A stretch of 64,000 nucleotides of DNA from Diplonema papillatum (Eukaryota; Euglenozoa; Diplonemea; Diplonemida; Diplonemidae): contig JAPJBO010000001.1 of assembly GCA_030068145.1 (NCBI GenBank), positions 496,001-560,000 on the forward strand, written 5' to 3'. The position numbers and the translations under genes are program-made. Below the pieces are notes generated by a model. The model was given only the letters and a program-made list of their open reading frames with translations. It was not told the DNA's origin and did no database searches. Shown in pieces: positions 20,258-30,742 of this stretch; the stretch's first letter is position 1; each line of letters starts with the position of its first letter.

Positions 20258-22005
20258 GGCTGGTGTTTCGCCGGTTATTGGCGAAAGGGTTTGCAGTTCG
20301 TCACTTAGCGAGCACGTGGCTTCACACACCACGTACCACTGAGCGGGGAAGGGGAACGTGTTTTTCCCAACTACTTTGAAGCCCCTTCCCGACCGTTGCA
20401 TCCGAGGAAGGTGCAAACATGGAGGGTGCTACGGTAGCCATGCACGGGTCTTGGGCGCGTGCCTCGTGCAGGGGACGGGTGCTTTGTGATCCGCCGCGAA
20501 GTTCTCTCCTGGTGCAATCCGGAGAGACCGGCGTCGAGTTTCGGCTCACAGCCGGTTCCCTCGGGCGGCAACCCTAAGGGAGAGAGAGCGCCAGACACAG
20601 TCCATCTTAAGAAGGACCACACACACCACGAACCACTGAGGGCCTTGCGGATACCGGAACATCCATCTGACCACGAGGCTGTGGATTCTAGCCATATATA
20701 GCTATAGTTGAAAGGCAGGTGGGGGGGGGCAACGGCCACCCGGTACTAGCCTGGCAGCGGAGGTCCACTTACTACGCTAAGTGTTATATCTCCTTCTCTC
20801 TGTACATTTCTACTTGCCAATTACTTGGTTTGGAGTCACAGAAGACGCAGCCCGGGAGATCATATTGTCAGGCGGCACTCAACTGCCGACGGGCTAGTGC
20901 GTTGCTCAGGGTAGTCGAAGGCCTGACAATCACACTATTGCAACAAATTGGGCGGCCACTGGGAGAAGGCGGGTGTCCTGACCGGCAGCTTCCGACCCCA
21001 GGCCCATTACCCACGGGGGTGGCAACACAGCGGCGAGAAGTGGAAGGCACGCAAGACACGACCGGGCGACGCACCGCCGCGCACGCGGCGGCGGCAGCCG
21101 CCACCTTTGGGACGTCCTAGCGAACGCCGAGAAGAAGAAAGCCGACGCGCAACGGGCGGGGTGCAGACCGGGATCGTCAACCAACCGCCCGACAGCGGCT
21201 GCAGCGGCAGCAACAGCGGCAGCGACATCGACAGCGGCGACGTCGCGAGGACGCACGGAAGGACCCGCGGCACAGCACCAGTCCATTCCCCACGCGGGGG
21301 GGGATGGCCGTGAAACCCTCCCCCGGGCCGGGGAGAGCCGGGGGCAGTGAAGTAACGAAGCCCGCGAACGGTGGGTGGTGACCCCTCCGAACAGTCTCCC
21401 TGGCCCTGGCCCATGCCTGATGCCGCAACCCCTTAACCCGGGCGGCGGCGCTTTGGCATGAACCAGGAACCTCAAGGGGAGCAGCGCGAGAGGCATCATC
21501 CACGCTTCAAAGGCCCACACACACTATTGCAACAAATTTACAAATGCCGACGGGCGTAGGCACCGCTAATGCGTTCAAAGGCCTGATGAATCTCCTATCC
21601 CCTTTGACAATTGCAGCGTTTAACAATTTACAGCAGGAAGAAGAGAAGTGGTCACAAACATCAAATAAAGAAAGAGGCAAGAGAACACTCGTTGTTTGGA
21701 CGCTGAACACAGCCCACAAAGAAAGAAATTCACCACGAGATCGTCGGAAACACGAAACTAACCAGTAAAACAAAAAAGAGAAGGAAAAAAAAAAAAAAAA
21801 AACACAAACAAAAAATACAAACGCGAGAAAAAAAGGAGCGAAAGGGCTGTCGACACGTTTGCCGTGGTTGGCCCTCCAGCTTTTTCGTTCCCGCGCAAGC
21901 TCAACAACCCCCTCTCTCTCCGGAGATCCCCCCCCCCCTTCTCCTTTTCTTTTCGCGTTGTGACCCCGCGAAGGCGCCGCTTCGCGTTTTCGGCTCGCAA
22001 CGGCG
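20258..22005. other. GC-rich intergenic region with a partial internal duplication
   Basis: The words ACACTATTGCAACAAATT and TGCCGACGGGC with nearby AAAGGCCTGA recur at about 20885-20950 and 21525-21590. GC-rich open frames on both strands between 20930 and 21520 lack recognisable domains. A pyrimidine-rich tract at 21903-21955 precedes the next gene, with a candidate acceptor AG near 21972. Confidence 0.5.
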
Positions 22006-22611
22006 ATGCGGATAAGTCCTGAGCCCCTCGGACATGACGCGGCCGTCGAGCTGCCGTATTACGACCCGAGCCTCCTGCCGCCGGATCTGGCGATCAGCCT
22101 GCAGAAGCTGTACGACGGCGGAGGCGGCATCCCCCTCATTTATTTCGTCGGCCGATGCTCCGAAATGGCCGGCGGGTTTCTACCCACCGACGTGATCGTA
22201 GTAGTCACCGACGCGGCTCTCTACAAAGCGACTAAGTCCGGCGAGATCCAGGTCTCCGTGGCACTGGTAGACATGGTCGAGGTGATTCGGTCTGACGACG
22301 CGTGGATCGGCATCAAGGAGAAGAAGGGCCTCGATTTGCTGCTCAAGCCGCTGTCCATGCGGGACTGCCGGGCCCTCGCCCACGCCCTCACCGTCCTCTA
22401 CAGGCGGGCGTCGAACGGCTGCGAGCTGAACACGCGCGGCGTCAACCAGCGGGACACGAACATCAAGTCGCTTTTGAACGTCAAAAAACGAAGATCCGCC
22501 TCCCACTTCAAAATCGAGACCCACCACGGCATGTCCCCCCTCGGCGGCGCACCCGAAGGCTCGTTCGATCAAAGCACGTATGCCTTCACAAACTCCGTGG
22601 GAGCGTTGTAG
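22006..22611 (+). CDS. PH-like domain protein, 201 residues, paralogue of the 23915 gene
   Basis: ATG at 22006, about 30 bp after a pyrimidine tract and AG. Residues about 30-150 align with the N-terminal part of the 23915 product: shared words include the IP-I-F pattern, ARCSEM/ARFSEL, VTDA-LY-A-K, SDD-W-GIK-KKG-DLL-K, and QRD/QKD-NIKSLL. The alternating strands and final helix resemble a PH or myosin-TH1-like fold; I recall similar proteins in kinetoplastids, but this was not checked. Such domains often bind lipids or proteins. There is no membrane segment. It lacks the long C-terminal extension of its neighbour. Confidence 0.8.
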   Translation: MRISPEPLGHDAAVELPYYDPSLLPPDLAISLQKLYDGGGGIPLIYFVGRCSEMAGGFLPTDVIVVVTDAALYKATKSGEIQVSVALVDMVEVIRSDDAWIGIKEKKGLDLLLKPLSMRDCRALAHALTVLYRRASNGCELNTRGVNQRDTNIKSLLNVKKRRSASHFKIETHHGMSPLGGAPEGSFDQSTYAFTNSVGAL

Positions 22612-22749
22612 TCATTTCAGTTCGTATCCAGTACCGCTCTCAGTTCATCCCCCGTCGCCGGTCCTGTGTGTGTTCACCAGAAGTGGCCCACTTGGAACTA
22701 GGATTCTACGTCAGGGTTCAATGAAGGAAGTCCGAGCTCACGCCCAAGC

Positions 22750-23075
22750 GAGACCAAGGGATCGTTAGGCCATGCTTTCACACCGAGGATCGGTACTGAA
22801 GAGCGTGTATAGAGCAAGCTTTTACCCTTATGCTCTACGCGAGATTTCTGTTCCCGCTGAGCTTGCCGTAGGACACCTGCGTTCGTGTGTAACAGATGTG
22901 CCGCCCCAGCCAAACTCCCCACCTGACTGGTGTCTCCAAACGAGGATTCGCGAGCCGAAGCCCGTTTGTCGCTGGAAACGGATAAGCTACGGATCCGAAG
23001 ACCCTAACCCCACAAGGGAGCAGCTGCCGTCTTCTTATCATTGGATAAGTAAAGCGACAACAAGAGTAGTGGTAT
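22750..23075 (-). repeat. Dispersed repeat family D, long copy
   Basis: 22884-23066 is the reverse complement of 35812-35996 at high identity (for example GCAGCTGCCGTCTTC and AAACGAGGATTCGCGAGCC). 22830-22940 also matches 8735-8840. The family has no recognised coding capacity. Confidence 0.92.
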
Positions 23076-23914
23076 TTCATTGTTGCGGCCTCCCACCTAT
23101 TCTACAACTGAAGAAGCCCGATGCCTCCATTCATTCGCTTTACCTGGCGGAACCTCCTGTTTTTGGCTCTAACTATCTTGAAGGAAGTCTTTTGCCCCTT
23201 TTCCCGGCTTCGACGAGCGATTGCACGTGACCACCGCAACGGACCTTCACGGGTAGGGCTTTCCTTGTTCAGGCATAGTTCGCCATCTTTTGCCTGTCTT
23301 TTCTTAAACTTTCGAAAGGGCCTATAAACGTTGTGCCCAGTTGTGAAAGGGCGACAAAGGACCTTTGAAAGGTTATTATTGGGGGTCACGCGCAATCCGC
23401 TCTTTCAGTGCTAAAAATCCGACGGAGACCACCAAGAAGGTCCCGCAAAGCAAATGACGATCACTTTCAGACCGATTTCTAGCTTCTCACGCGGACCGCG
23501 CGACGCCGGCCTTCCTGGCGTTGCAAGCTCGCCATCGTTATTAGCAATCAGTTGGACCGGTCGTCATGCGCGCTTGACGACCGAGTGCTCCCGAGCGCAG
23601 GTGACGGCCTCACGGTTTCTGATGCCGCGGTCGATCGGTTGACATCAAGAGTGGCAGTTCGTCCGCACGTGGTTAAATATACTAAAAAAGCTACGCATTA
23701 GGTCTTATGCAACAGGGCCATGCCCGTGTCACAACCAGAAGCTTCTTGCCACCCACCCGTTTGGTGTGGGGAAAGCGCCAAAAAACAACAGAACTGTGCC
23801 GCCTATCCAACTCCTGCAGAAGTCCTATGCTTACACACCCAACATTTTGCGCAAAAACCGTACCTTAACTCTAAAAAAAACAGGCGAAGCTTGTCTCCGT
23901 CGCTTTCGTCGACG
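23076..23914. other. Intergenic; acceptor site before the 23915 gene
   Basis: No gene seen. An AAAAAACAG acceptor-like site ends at 23883, 31 bp before the chosen ATG. The preceding CCTTAACTCTAAAAA resembles the end of repeat family B. Confidence 0.45.
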
Positions 23915-26425
23915 ATGATGACGGCGGCGTCTCCGGTCGCCGGAATGCGCGAGGTGCTCGGGGTCGACCGCCAGACGCAGCTGCCGTTCCTCAACCCGGG
24001 CGTCCTGAACGTGGCGGTGATGGCGAGTCTTCGCAAGTACCACGCTGGCTCGGCCGGCGTACCGCCCATTTTTTTCATCGCCCGCTTCTCCGAGCTCAGC
24101 GGCATGCTGCCCGCCGAGGTGACCCTGCTGGTCACCGACGCCGGATTGTATCGTGCGTCCAAAAAGTGCGAAATCACGCGGTCGATGCCCGTCGAAGACA
24201 TCCAAGAGCTGCTGCAGTCAGACGACCAGTGGCTCGGCATCAAAGGGAAGAAGGGTTCCGACCTGCTAGTCAAGGCGCTGAAGGGGTCGAAGGACGCGAG
24301 GAGGCTCGTCGAGGTGCTTTCGGCGGTGTACAAGGCGGTGTGCAACGGCGCGGTGCTCCCCGTGCGGCCGGTGAGCCAGAAGGACTGCAACATCAAGAGC
24401 CTCCTCCGGCTCCAGTCTTCGAAGCGGCTATCGATGATCATGAAGGTGCAGACCCGTGATCTCGCGAGCATGCTCGAAGCGCAGCCGGCCGCCGCCATGC
24501 CGATGAGCCCTTCTCCGAACTCACGCGCGAGCCCGGTCCCAGGGTCCCCCGCAGGGAGCCGCGGGCAGGGACGCCATGTCGTAGCCAGCGAAGGGTTCCC
24601 GGGGCCGTCCATGGGGCGGCAGTCGCAGTGGGAGGAGTCGACGATGTACAGCGAGAGCGGCGTCGACGAGAGCGAAGTCGTCTCCTCCCCGGCGGCGGAG
24701 GCCGCTGGGGCGAAGCGATTCTCTGGCACGATCGGACCGCGGCAGCCGGCGTCGACGGCGTCCGACCCCCGCCTGAGCTCCCGGTCTTCGACCAGCCAGC
24801 AGCGGGCCGCGTCGCAGAGCGGCTCCCCGCCTACCCAGCCGTCCACCCGACGGGTACCCCAACCGGAAAAAAAGGAAGACAAGCCGCCGCATGCCCGCGA
24901 AGAAGACCCGCTGCTGGCATCGAACCCCGAACACGAACCCAAGACTTCCCCCGCAACCGGGCGGAGGCCCGCCGCGAACGAACCCGACGCCCCGGCGCGG
25001 CCGCGCCGGGCCGTACCAGATCCCCTGCAGCCACCCCCGTCGCCGAGGGACACGCTGTCCGACGCAGAGAAGGAGCAGGACGTGGCGGCGGTCAACACGC
25101 GGCCGCCCGTGAACCCGCCGAAAGCCGTCAAGCAGCCGGCTTCGCCGGCGTCGTCCGCTGGCGATGATGCCCTCGCCCGGAGGGTCCTCCAGCTCGAAGC
25201 GCAGCTGGTCGTGGTCCAGGCGAAGGCGGCCGAGGCCGAGCAGAGCATGCGCTTCGTGCAGCAGTACGCGGTCGCGCGGACCGACTCTTTTTCGGGGTCC
25301 CCTGCGTCGCCCCACGGCAAAACGGCCGGCGACCACGCCGCCGGCTCGAGCCTCTCCGCCCGCTCCTCCGTCCAGGAGCTCACGAGCCTCGAGCGGGGCG
25401 AGCCCTGGTCGCCCCATGCGGCTTCCCCGTCACCAAAGCACCGCACCCCCGCCCCCACACCCCCGGCGTTCGAGTCGTCTGCGCCCCCCAGCGATCCGCC
25501 GGCCGCCGCCGCCCCCCAGCCAGCACCGAAAGCCCCGCAGCAGCTGGGCCAGCGGAGGCTGTCGACGCCGACGGACAACGGGCCGTTCATCCCGCACGGC
25601 GCGCCGGTGCGGGTGGCCGAAATGGGCGGGAAGGCGGAGGCCGACGAGGTGCCGACGCTGCAAGACCCGCCGAAGCGCCACGGCGACGAGGCCGGCAAGC
25701 GGATTCCCGACGGGACCACGCCGCCGCCCCCGGCGAAGGACTCGATCCTCGCCGAGCTCCAGCAGCGCGCCGCGGTCTGCGGGAAGTGCAACTGCGAGCA
25801 GCAGCCGCTGACGCCGGTTTCCGCGTACAGCGGCGGCGATAACGCGGGACCGCGGCCGATCGGCTTCGACGGTTCGCCGACGGCGTACGGGCTGCGCAGC
25901 GGGTTCAACGTCTCGATGCGGGCCTGTTCGGCGGAGCTGAGCCAGCCGATGTTCTTTTCGGAGCCGTCCCGGGACCCGGAGAGGACCAGGAGCTTGTACC
26001 TCAGGCGGGTGGCGCAGAATAAGATGCTGACGGGCGGGTCTCTTGTGAAGCCGCTGAAGCTGACGAGAAGCTCGCGCATTGTGGTCGTCGACTCGAACTT
26101 CAGCCGGCAGAGGGCGGCGATGAAGGCGATTTCGAGCCTGTACATCACGCCCGTCCCGTGCGTTACGTTGGCCGACGCGATCAGCAAGCATCTCCACGAC
26201 CGCTCTTGCCAAGCGATCTGCCTGTCAACCGCACTCCTCACCAGCAACCCCGGCCTGCAGCATCTCCTTCAGTCCCTCCGCTTCCGTGACGCCCCCATGG
26301 CGACCATCGGCCTCCACACATCCGAAACATCGCAAGACACCTCCCTCTGTCCAGGCACCTTCGACTTCCTCTCCACAACGAGCACCCTCGGCGATCTGCT
26401 GGAATGCCTCCTGGCCGAAGGCTGA
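23915..26425 (+). CDS. PH-like domain protein with degenerate receiver-like C-terminus, 836 residues
   Basis: I chose ATG 23915 (MMTAASPVAG); an in-frame ATG at 23720 exists, but the sequence before 23883 lacks coding bias and an acceptor AG intervenes. Residues about 25-175 are the PH-like domain shared with the 22006 product. Residues 180-690 are Pro/Ser/Ala-rich and probably disordered, with a short coiled coil near 415-450 (RRVLQLEAQLVVVQAKAAEA). Residues about 720-836 resemble a response-regulator receiver fold (RIVVVDSNFSRQRAAMKAI at the front; SLRFRDAPMATIGLHTS later). The phosphoacceptor Asp is replaced in CLSTAL and the conserved C-terminal Lys by Ser/Thr, so phosphotransfer is unlikely. 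The 3' end is copied downstream. Confidence 0.8.
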   Translation: MMTAASPVAGMREVLGVDRQTQLPFLNPGVLNVAVMASLRKYHAGSAGVPPIFFIARFSELSGMLPAEVTLLVTDAGLYRASKKCEITRSMPVEDIQELLQSDDQWLGIKGKKGSDLLVKALKGSKDARRLVEVLSAVYKAVCNGAVLPVRPVSQKDCNIKSLLRLQSSKRLSMIMKVQTRDLASMLEAQPAAAMPMSPSPNSRASPVPGSPAGSRGQGRHVVASEGFPGPSMGRQSQWEESTMYSESGVDESEVVSSPAAEAAGAKRFSGTIGPRQPASTASDPRLSSRSSTSQQRAASQSGSPPTQPSTRRVPQPEKKEDKPPHAREEDPLLASNPEHEPKTSPATGRRPAANEPDAPARPRRAVPDPLQPPPSPRDTLSDAEKEQDVAAVNTRPPVNPPKAVKQPASPASSAGDDALARRVLQLEAQLVVVQAKAAEAEQSMRFVQQYAVARTDSFSGSPASPHGKTAGDHAAGSSLSARSSVQELTSLERGEPWSPHAASPSPKHRTPAPTPPAFESSAPPSDPPAAAAPQPAPKAPQQLGQRRLSTPTDNGPFIPHGAPVRVAEMGGKAEADEVPTLQDPPKRHGDEAGKRIPDGTTPPPPAKDSILAELQQRAAVCGKCNCEQQPLTPVSAYSGGDNAGPRPIGFDGSPTAYGLRSGFNVSMRACSAELSQPMFFSEPSRDPERTRSLYLRRVAQNKMLTGGSLVKPLKLTRSSRIVVVDSNFSRQRAAMKAISSLYITPVPCVTLADAISKHLHDRSCQAICLSTALLTSNPGLQHLLQSLRFRDAPMATIGLHTSETSQDTSLCPGTFDFLSTTSTLGDLLECLLAEG

Positions 26426-26484
26426 GTGGTTGCTAGAAGTCAAATTCTGCGAACAGCATCCAACGGTGTCGACGTCTGACAAGC

Positions 26485-26830
26485 GGGTCTCTTGTGAAGC
26501 CGTTGAAGCTGACGAGAAGCTCGCGCATTGTGGTCGTCGACTCGAATTTCAGCCGGCAGAGGGCGGCGATGAAGGCGATTTCGAGCCTGTCGTTCCGTGC
26601 GTTACGCTGGCCGACGCCATCAGCGCAAGCAACCCCGGCCTGCAGCATCTCTTCCAGTCCGATGCCCCCATGGCGACCATCGTCCTCCATACATCCGAAA
26701 CATCGTAAGACACTTCCTTGTCCAGGCACCTTCGACTTCCTCTCCACAACGAGCATCCTCGGTGATCTGCTGGAATGCCTCCTGTCCGAAGGGTGAAAGA
26801 TTGCTAGAAGTCAAATTCTGTTAACAGCAT
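26485..26830 (+). pseudogene. Tandem 5'-truncated copy of the 3' end of the 23915 gene
   Basis: Begins GCGGGTCTCTTGTGAAGCCG like 26036 and follows the parent through the receiver-like domain and stop to beyond 26800, with internal deletions of tens of bases (after TTTCGAGCCTGTC and inside the middle third) and substitutions. Deletions break the frame. The copy starts about 60 bp after the parent stop. Confidence 0.93.
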
Positions 26831-27907
26831 CCGTATTCACCGCAACGGCGTCGACGTGTCGATGCATTCTGCTCTGCGGAAACGAACGCCAGCCAATGTT
26901 CAGCGAAGGTCCGATAGCGCCAGCGTGCTAATCGCGTCCCCTTGGCTGCGCACAGGGGTAAACGAACCATCGTCGCGCGACCCTATGAGCCAGTAACCCC
27001 GATCTCCATAGAGCTGCATATTACCTGTTTTCCACGGTTTCTAGCAGGTCACCAGTTCCGGTCTGTCACTGTGCAAACTCGAACGACCGAGCTCCAGCAG
27101 AAAAGAGGAACATGAGAGCAACCGGAAGCACGACGCGGAAAAAAGGTGGCCGCATATCGCTGCGAGTCTTTATCAGACAGGCGATGCGTGAGAAAACTGC
27201 ACCTACTCGTATTTGACCCTCTGATCCTGATCGAATGCCACCTGAAACCACGTCCAAGGATTTGAGTTCAGGGCAGTCGTGCGGCCAACAAAAACCCTGG
27301 GTCCGTTTCTTCTGTCCATCGCGGTATACCGTCTTTTGTGGGAAACCTTGCGGATGGAGCTTCTTCGAGACGAGTCTACCCTGAGAGGTCACCAACTGAT
27401 TAGTTCTCGGGCCATGTATGCGAACTGGGACCAAAACAGAGTAAGTAACAGCATGCAGCGAGTCTTTTTCGTGGCTGGACTCCGTTTTCGGCAGTTCTCC
27501 GGGCCTTGTCTTGTGTGGAAGGTCAAGCTATATGACTCCTTGGGACTAGGGGATGCCCCTTTTTAAATTCTGACGATGAAAAACACAAAAAGGACGAAAA
27601 TGACAAAAAACGACGTCACGCACTTCGAAAAGCGCAACGTTCGTTTCTACCCGCAAACCTCTCTGAGTTATTCTACACTCTTCTCTACGTAGAGCCATGG
27701 TGCGAACAATGGACTGGTACGGTTTACAGGGCAACTCCTGCTCAACTTGTAAGACGTGGGGAGCCCAAGAGCACTCACCTATCCTGGCGAGAACTTGGTG
27801 TCGGTCACAAATTGTTTCGAACCTGTCTCGTCTAAGCGAGCAAATAAAGTGTACACGAAAGAAGCCATGCATGCCCCCCCCAAACCCACCCAGTACGTAT
27901 TAGCTTT
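26831..27907. other. No gene seen
   Basis: Intergenic sequence without recognised features. Confidence 0.5.
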
Positions 27908-27985
27908 AAAAGAACCCATTCGACGAAGGTCACCCGGAGACTCTAAAATCCCGGATTCTCAAGCGAACTATAACTCTAAAAAAGG
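27908..27985 (+). repeat. Dispersed repeat family B
   Basis: GAACCCATTCGACGAAGGTC, GGAGACTCTAAAATCCCGGA, then TCAAGCGAACTATAACTCT and an A-rich end. A GGTGTCGGTCACAAA word lies about 100 bp upstream, as it does before the 28806 copy. Confidence 0.9.
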
Positions 27986-28805
27986 ACGAAAAGGGACATG
28001 AAAAGGGACCAGCACTGGGAGTTTCCTACTATGTATTCTTACATGTCTTTTTTGCGCTTTTCTGTCTATTTGGACTTGTTTTTTTCCTGCCGCATCGCGT
28101 GGAGATGGCAGTCACTTTGTGAAGGCTTGCCAGGTCCAATGTTTCCCTATTGCATCCCTACTTGGAACCTACGGATCGCAAGCGCAACCTTGGTTCCCAT
28201 CCGCCCGGGACGAGTTCGTTCGCAGCGTGGCTACCGGAGTTTCCGGCCACGTAGCGCGCCTTCATTTTTTTTGTATCATAGCAGGCCACCTTATCCAAGG
28301 TTTGTTGTGCGCACCTCCTTCAACCTGTTTTATTTTGGTCGTACAAGATCGAATGATTATATAGAAGATTAACCCCTTACGGACGGAAGGGGGAGGTAAG
28401 TTGTGCAGCGCGCAGAGAGCCTTCTGGGGAATGTGTGGGTCAAACTCGAGAGTGCTACGACTCCAAAGTGGGAAACCTGGTGCTCCTTGGGAAGATTTCG
28501 TAACACATCTTTCACAGCAGAACCAGTATTCCTGTTGACGTGTCTTTGCTCTGAGTCCGAACTCCAGCACGGGTTTTGCTTTTTCGACACATGCACGTCC
28601 CCCGTCCGTAAAAGGTTAATACTCTTCTGACGGGAACTGGCACTTGTACACGGTCCTTACCCCGTCTCTAATCCGAGGAAAACACTCCACGAAGGAATGT
28701 ACTTGGTGTCGGTCACAAACAGTCCCGGACATGGCTAGCCATTACCCATAACGAAAGCGTGCACTAAATATACAACCCGTAACCACATAGCCCCTTTCTT
28801 GCTCT

Positions 28806-28882
28806 AAGAGAACCCATTCATGAACGGTCACACGGAGACCCTAAAACCCCGGAATTTCAAGCGAACTTTAACTCTGAAAAAA
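28806..28882 (+). repeat. Dispersed repeat family B
   Basis: GAGAACCCATTCATGAACGG, CCCTAAAACCCCGGAATTTC and AAGCGAACTTTAACTCTGAA. The GGTGTCGGTCACAAAC word is at about 28707. Confidence 0.9.
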
Positions 28883-28949
28883 CACCGTATGTTCACCTCC
28901 TCGCTTGGGATTGAAGATAGTACGCTGCCACCGATCGGGTTTTGTTCTT

Positions 28950-29275
28950 GACAAATCGCATTTTGTTGGACACGAAGACTTTGACAGGGTCAGCAACTGG
29001 TACTGGTTACGGGACGTTGGCCCTGATCCAGTCGGCAACCCCGCTATAAAACAACGACAATCCCTCCTCCTGAATACCAGCAGTACGCTGATGCCCAGCA
29101 AACTGGGCCACCTTGCAACCTGAGCTCTGGATCCAACTACGAGCTTTTTAACAGCAGCAGCATTAATATACGCTATTGGTGCTGGAATTACCGCGGGTGC
29201 TGGCACCAGACTTGTCCACCAATTGTGTTCATTGACAGGTTTAGATATCATCCATTGCTTCTAAGGCTCCTGAAT
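28950..29275 (-). rRNA. 18S rRNA fragment (530 loop to V4), probably a pseudogene
   Basis: On the minus strand, 29215 down to about 29120 reads AAGTCTGGTGCCAGCACCCG, then CGGTAATTCCAGCACCAATA, GCGTATATTAATGCTGCTGC and TTAAAAAGCTCGTAGTTGGA. This is the universal 530-loop region continuing into V4. AACACAATTGGTGGAC just before it fits the preceding helix. Past 29120 the sequence may be V4, but I could not find the conserved segment that should follow it, nor the rest of the gene, so this is a partial copy with uncertain limits. Confidence 0.88.
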
Positions 29276-30092
29276 GAACCCCGTGCAGCCAGAAAGCGAT
29301 GGCACCTGTAGAAAGTCTTATCGACGTGTATTCAGAAAACACCGTTCATTTGCAACCCCGCGAATAAAGAGGCACAAAGAGGCACAAAGAGGCACGGTAC
29401 TCGGTCAGACTGGAAGGAGCGAAAGGCCAGCTCCACCCATCAGAAGAATCATCCCCCCCCGGCCGCCTCCCATCATATCACCAAGCAAAAAACCTGCACA
29501 ATTAAAATGCATACCACCGCTGCTTCTGGCGTTCCTTTCTTTCTGCACAACACATTCCTGCACAACCCACAATAACAAGACACATCGAACGAGTCGATCC
29601 CGCTGGGGATTGATGAAACGCGAAGAAAATGTAAAACAACACTAGTTACGCGGCAAGGACGGATAACTCCTTACAGACGAAGGGGAAAGGGGGGGCTTCC
29701 GGGATTACCGACCGTCAAAAAGGTTTCTGCCTCCAATCGAGACCACCATCGATAGAGTCGATCCGGTTTGACTTTGAGAATGTGGCGGCAAAGAAAACTT
29801 AAATCTGGCGCGCTGTGAATCCTGAAGCCCGGGGCGCATGGGAGAGGTTTTCAGAGATTACTCCAAGTAATTTCTAGCGCCCCGTGTTTTTTTGTTCTGG
29901 ACGGAACAGTCCCGGAACGGCGGTTGCACATGAAAAAAAACGGTAACGCTATACCCAAGCAACTTCCGCCGGCAGAGAAACCTTGCCTAAAGAAATCAAC
30001 TGCCTTCGGGTAGGCTAGTCTGACACGAGTTGTCGTCGGGAAAAAAAAAAAAAAAGCACGAAGCCAACGAAAAAAGGTAAGCCAATCCCCCT

Positions 30093-30225
30093 CCCCAGTA
30101 CACGCGAGGCACAAAATTCTTTTGCCGTTTTCATCACTTGATCAGTCGTCAGTCGATGCTGATTGTCCGCTACTTCTTTCATCGGTGCAAGTCCCAACTC
30201 CGGAAAAGTTCTTGTGACGGTGTTC
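30093..30225 (+). repeat. Dispersed repeat family F
   Basis: Matches 49503-49640 at moderate identity: GTACACGCGA-GCAC-AAA, TCGATGCTGATTGTCCG, ATCGGTGCAAGTCCCAACTC. Confidence 0.85.
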
Positions 30226-30336
30226 GCCCTATCCTCAGTGTACGTTCAAACACCAGCTACAAACTTAGAGGGACTCTTCATCGAAAAAGAAAAAGGGAGC
30301 GTGCGTTGGAAGGCAAAGAACGTCAAAGAAATCACA

Positions 30337-30362
30337 AATAAGCGAACTTTAACTCTAAATAA
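30337..30362 (+). repeat. Repeat family B, 3' end only
   Basis: ATAAGCGAACTTTAACTCTA matches the end of the other family B copies. Confidence 0.65.
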
Positions 30363-30714
30363 CGCTAGAAATAAGACAAGTACATCGCAGTCGCACAAGC
30401 AAAGAGGCCCCTGGCCTTTTTTTGACGTGAGTATTCTGTGTGTCCCGCCGCCGTCAAGGGTTACTCACAACTGCGTGCGCAGTCCTTGCCGACACTATCG
30501 GGCTTGAAGAGGAAGCCTTCCACCGATCTGTATCAAAGAGAATCGAGTATATATAAACCATTCTTTCCTTCCAGCTGGTCTGGACGCAACCAAGCATTGC
30601 TTCCCTCATCGAGCTCCTTCCCCCATTCAGCTGCACTTCACGAGAGCACGAACGAGCAGTGGTTTGCACCTACTGGCAAACGAGGCACCACCGACGCACG
30701 CGCACTCACACACT

Positions 30715-30742
30715 TACACCCACACACACACACACACACACA
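30715..30742. repeat. (AC)n microsatellite
   Basis: About 12 CA dinucleotides with one interruption. Confidence 0.95.

Noticed and set aside
20930..21520. 196-codon GC-rich minus-strand frame
   Set aside because: Ala/Arg/Pro-rich with no domain; overlaps several equally long frames on both strands.
23803..26247. 814-codon minus-strand frame
   Set aside because: Antisense of the PH-like/receiver-like gene; Ser/Gly/Ala-rich with no domain.
28868..29251. 127-codon minus-strand frame
   Set aside because: It runs over the 18S rRNA fragment; such frames are a well-known false gene call.
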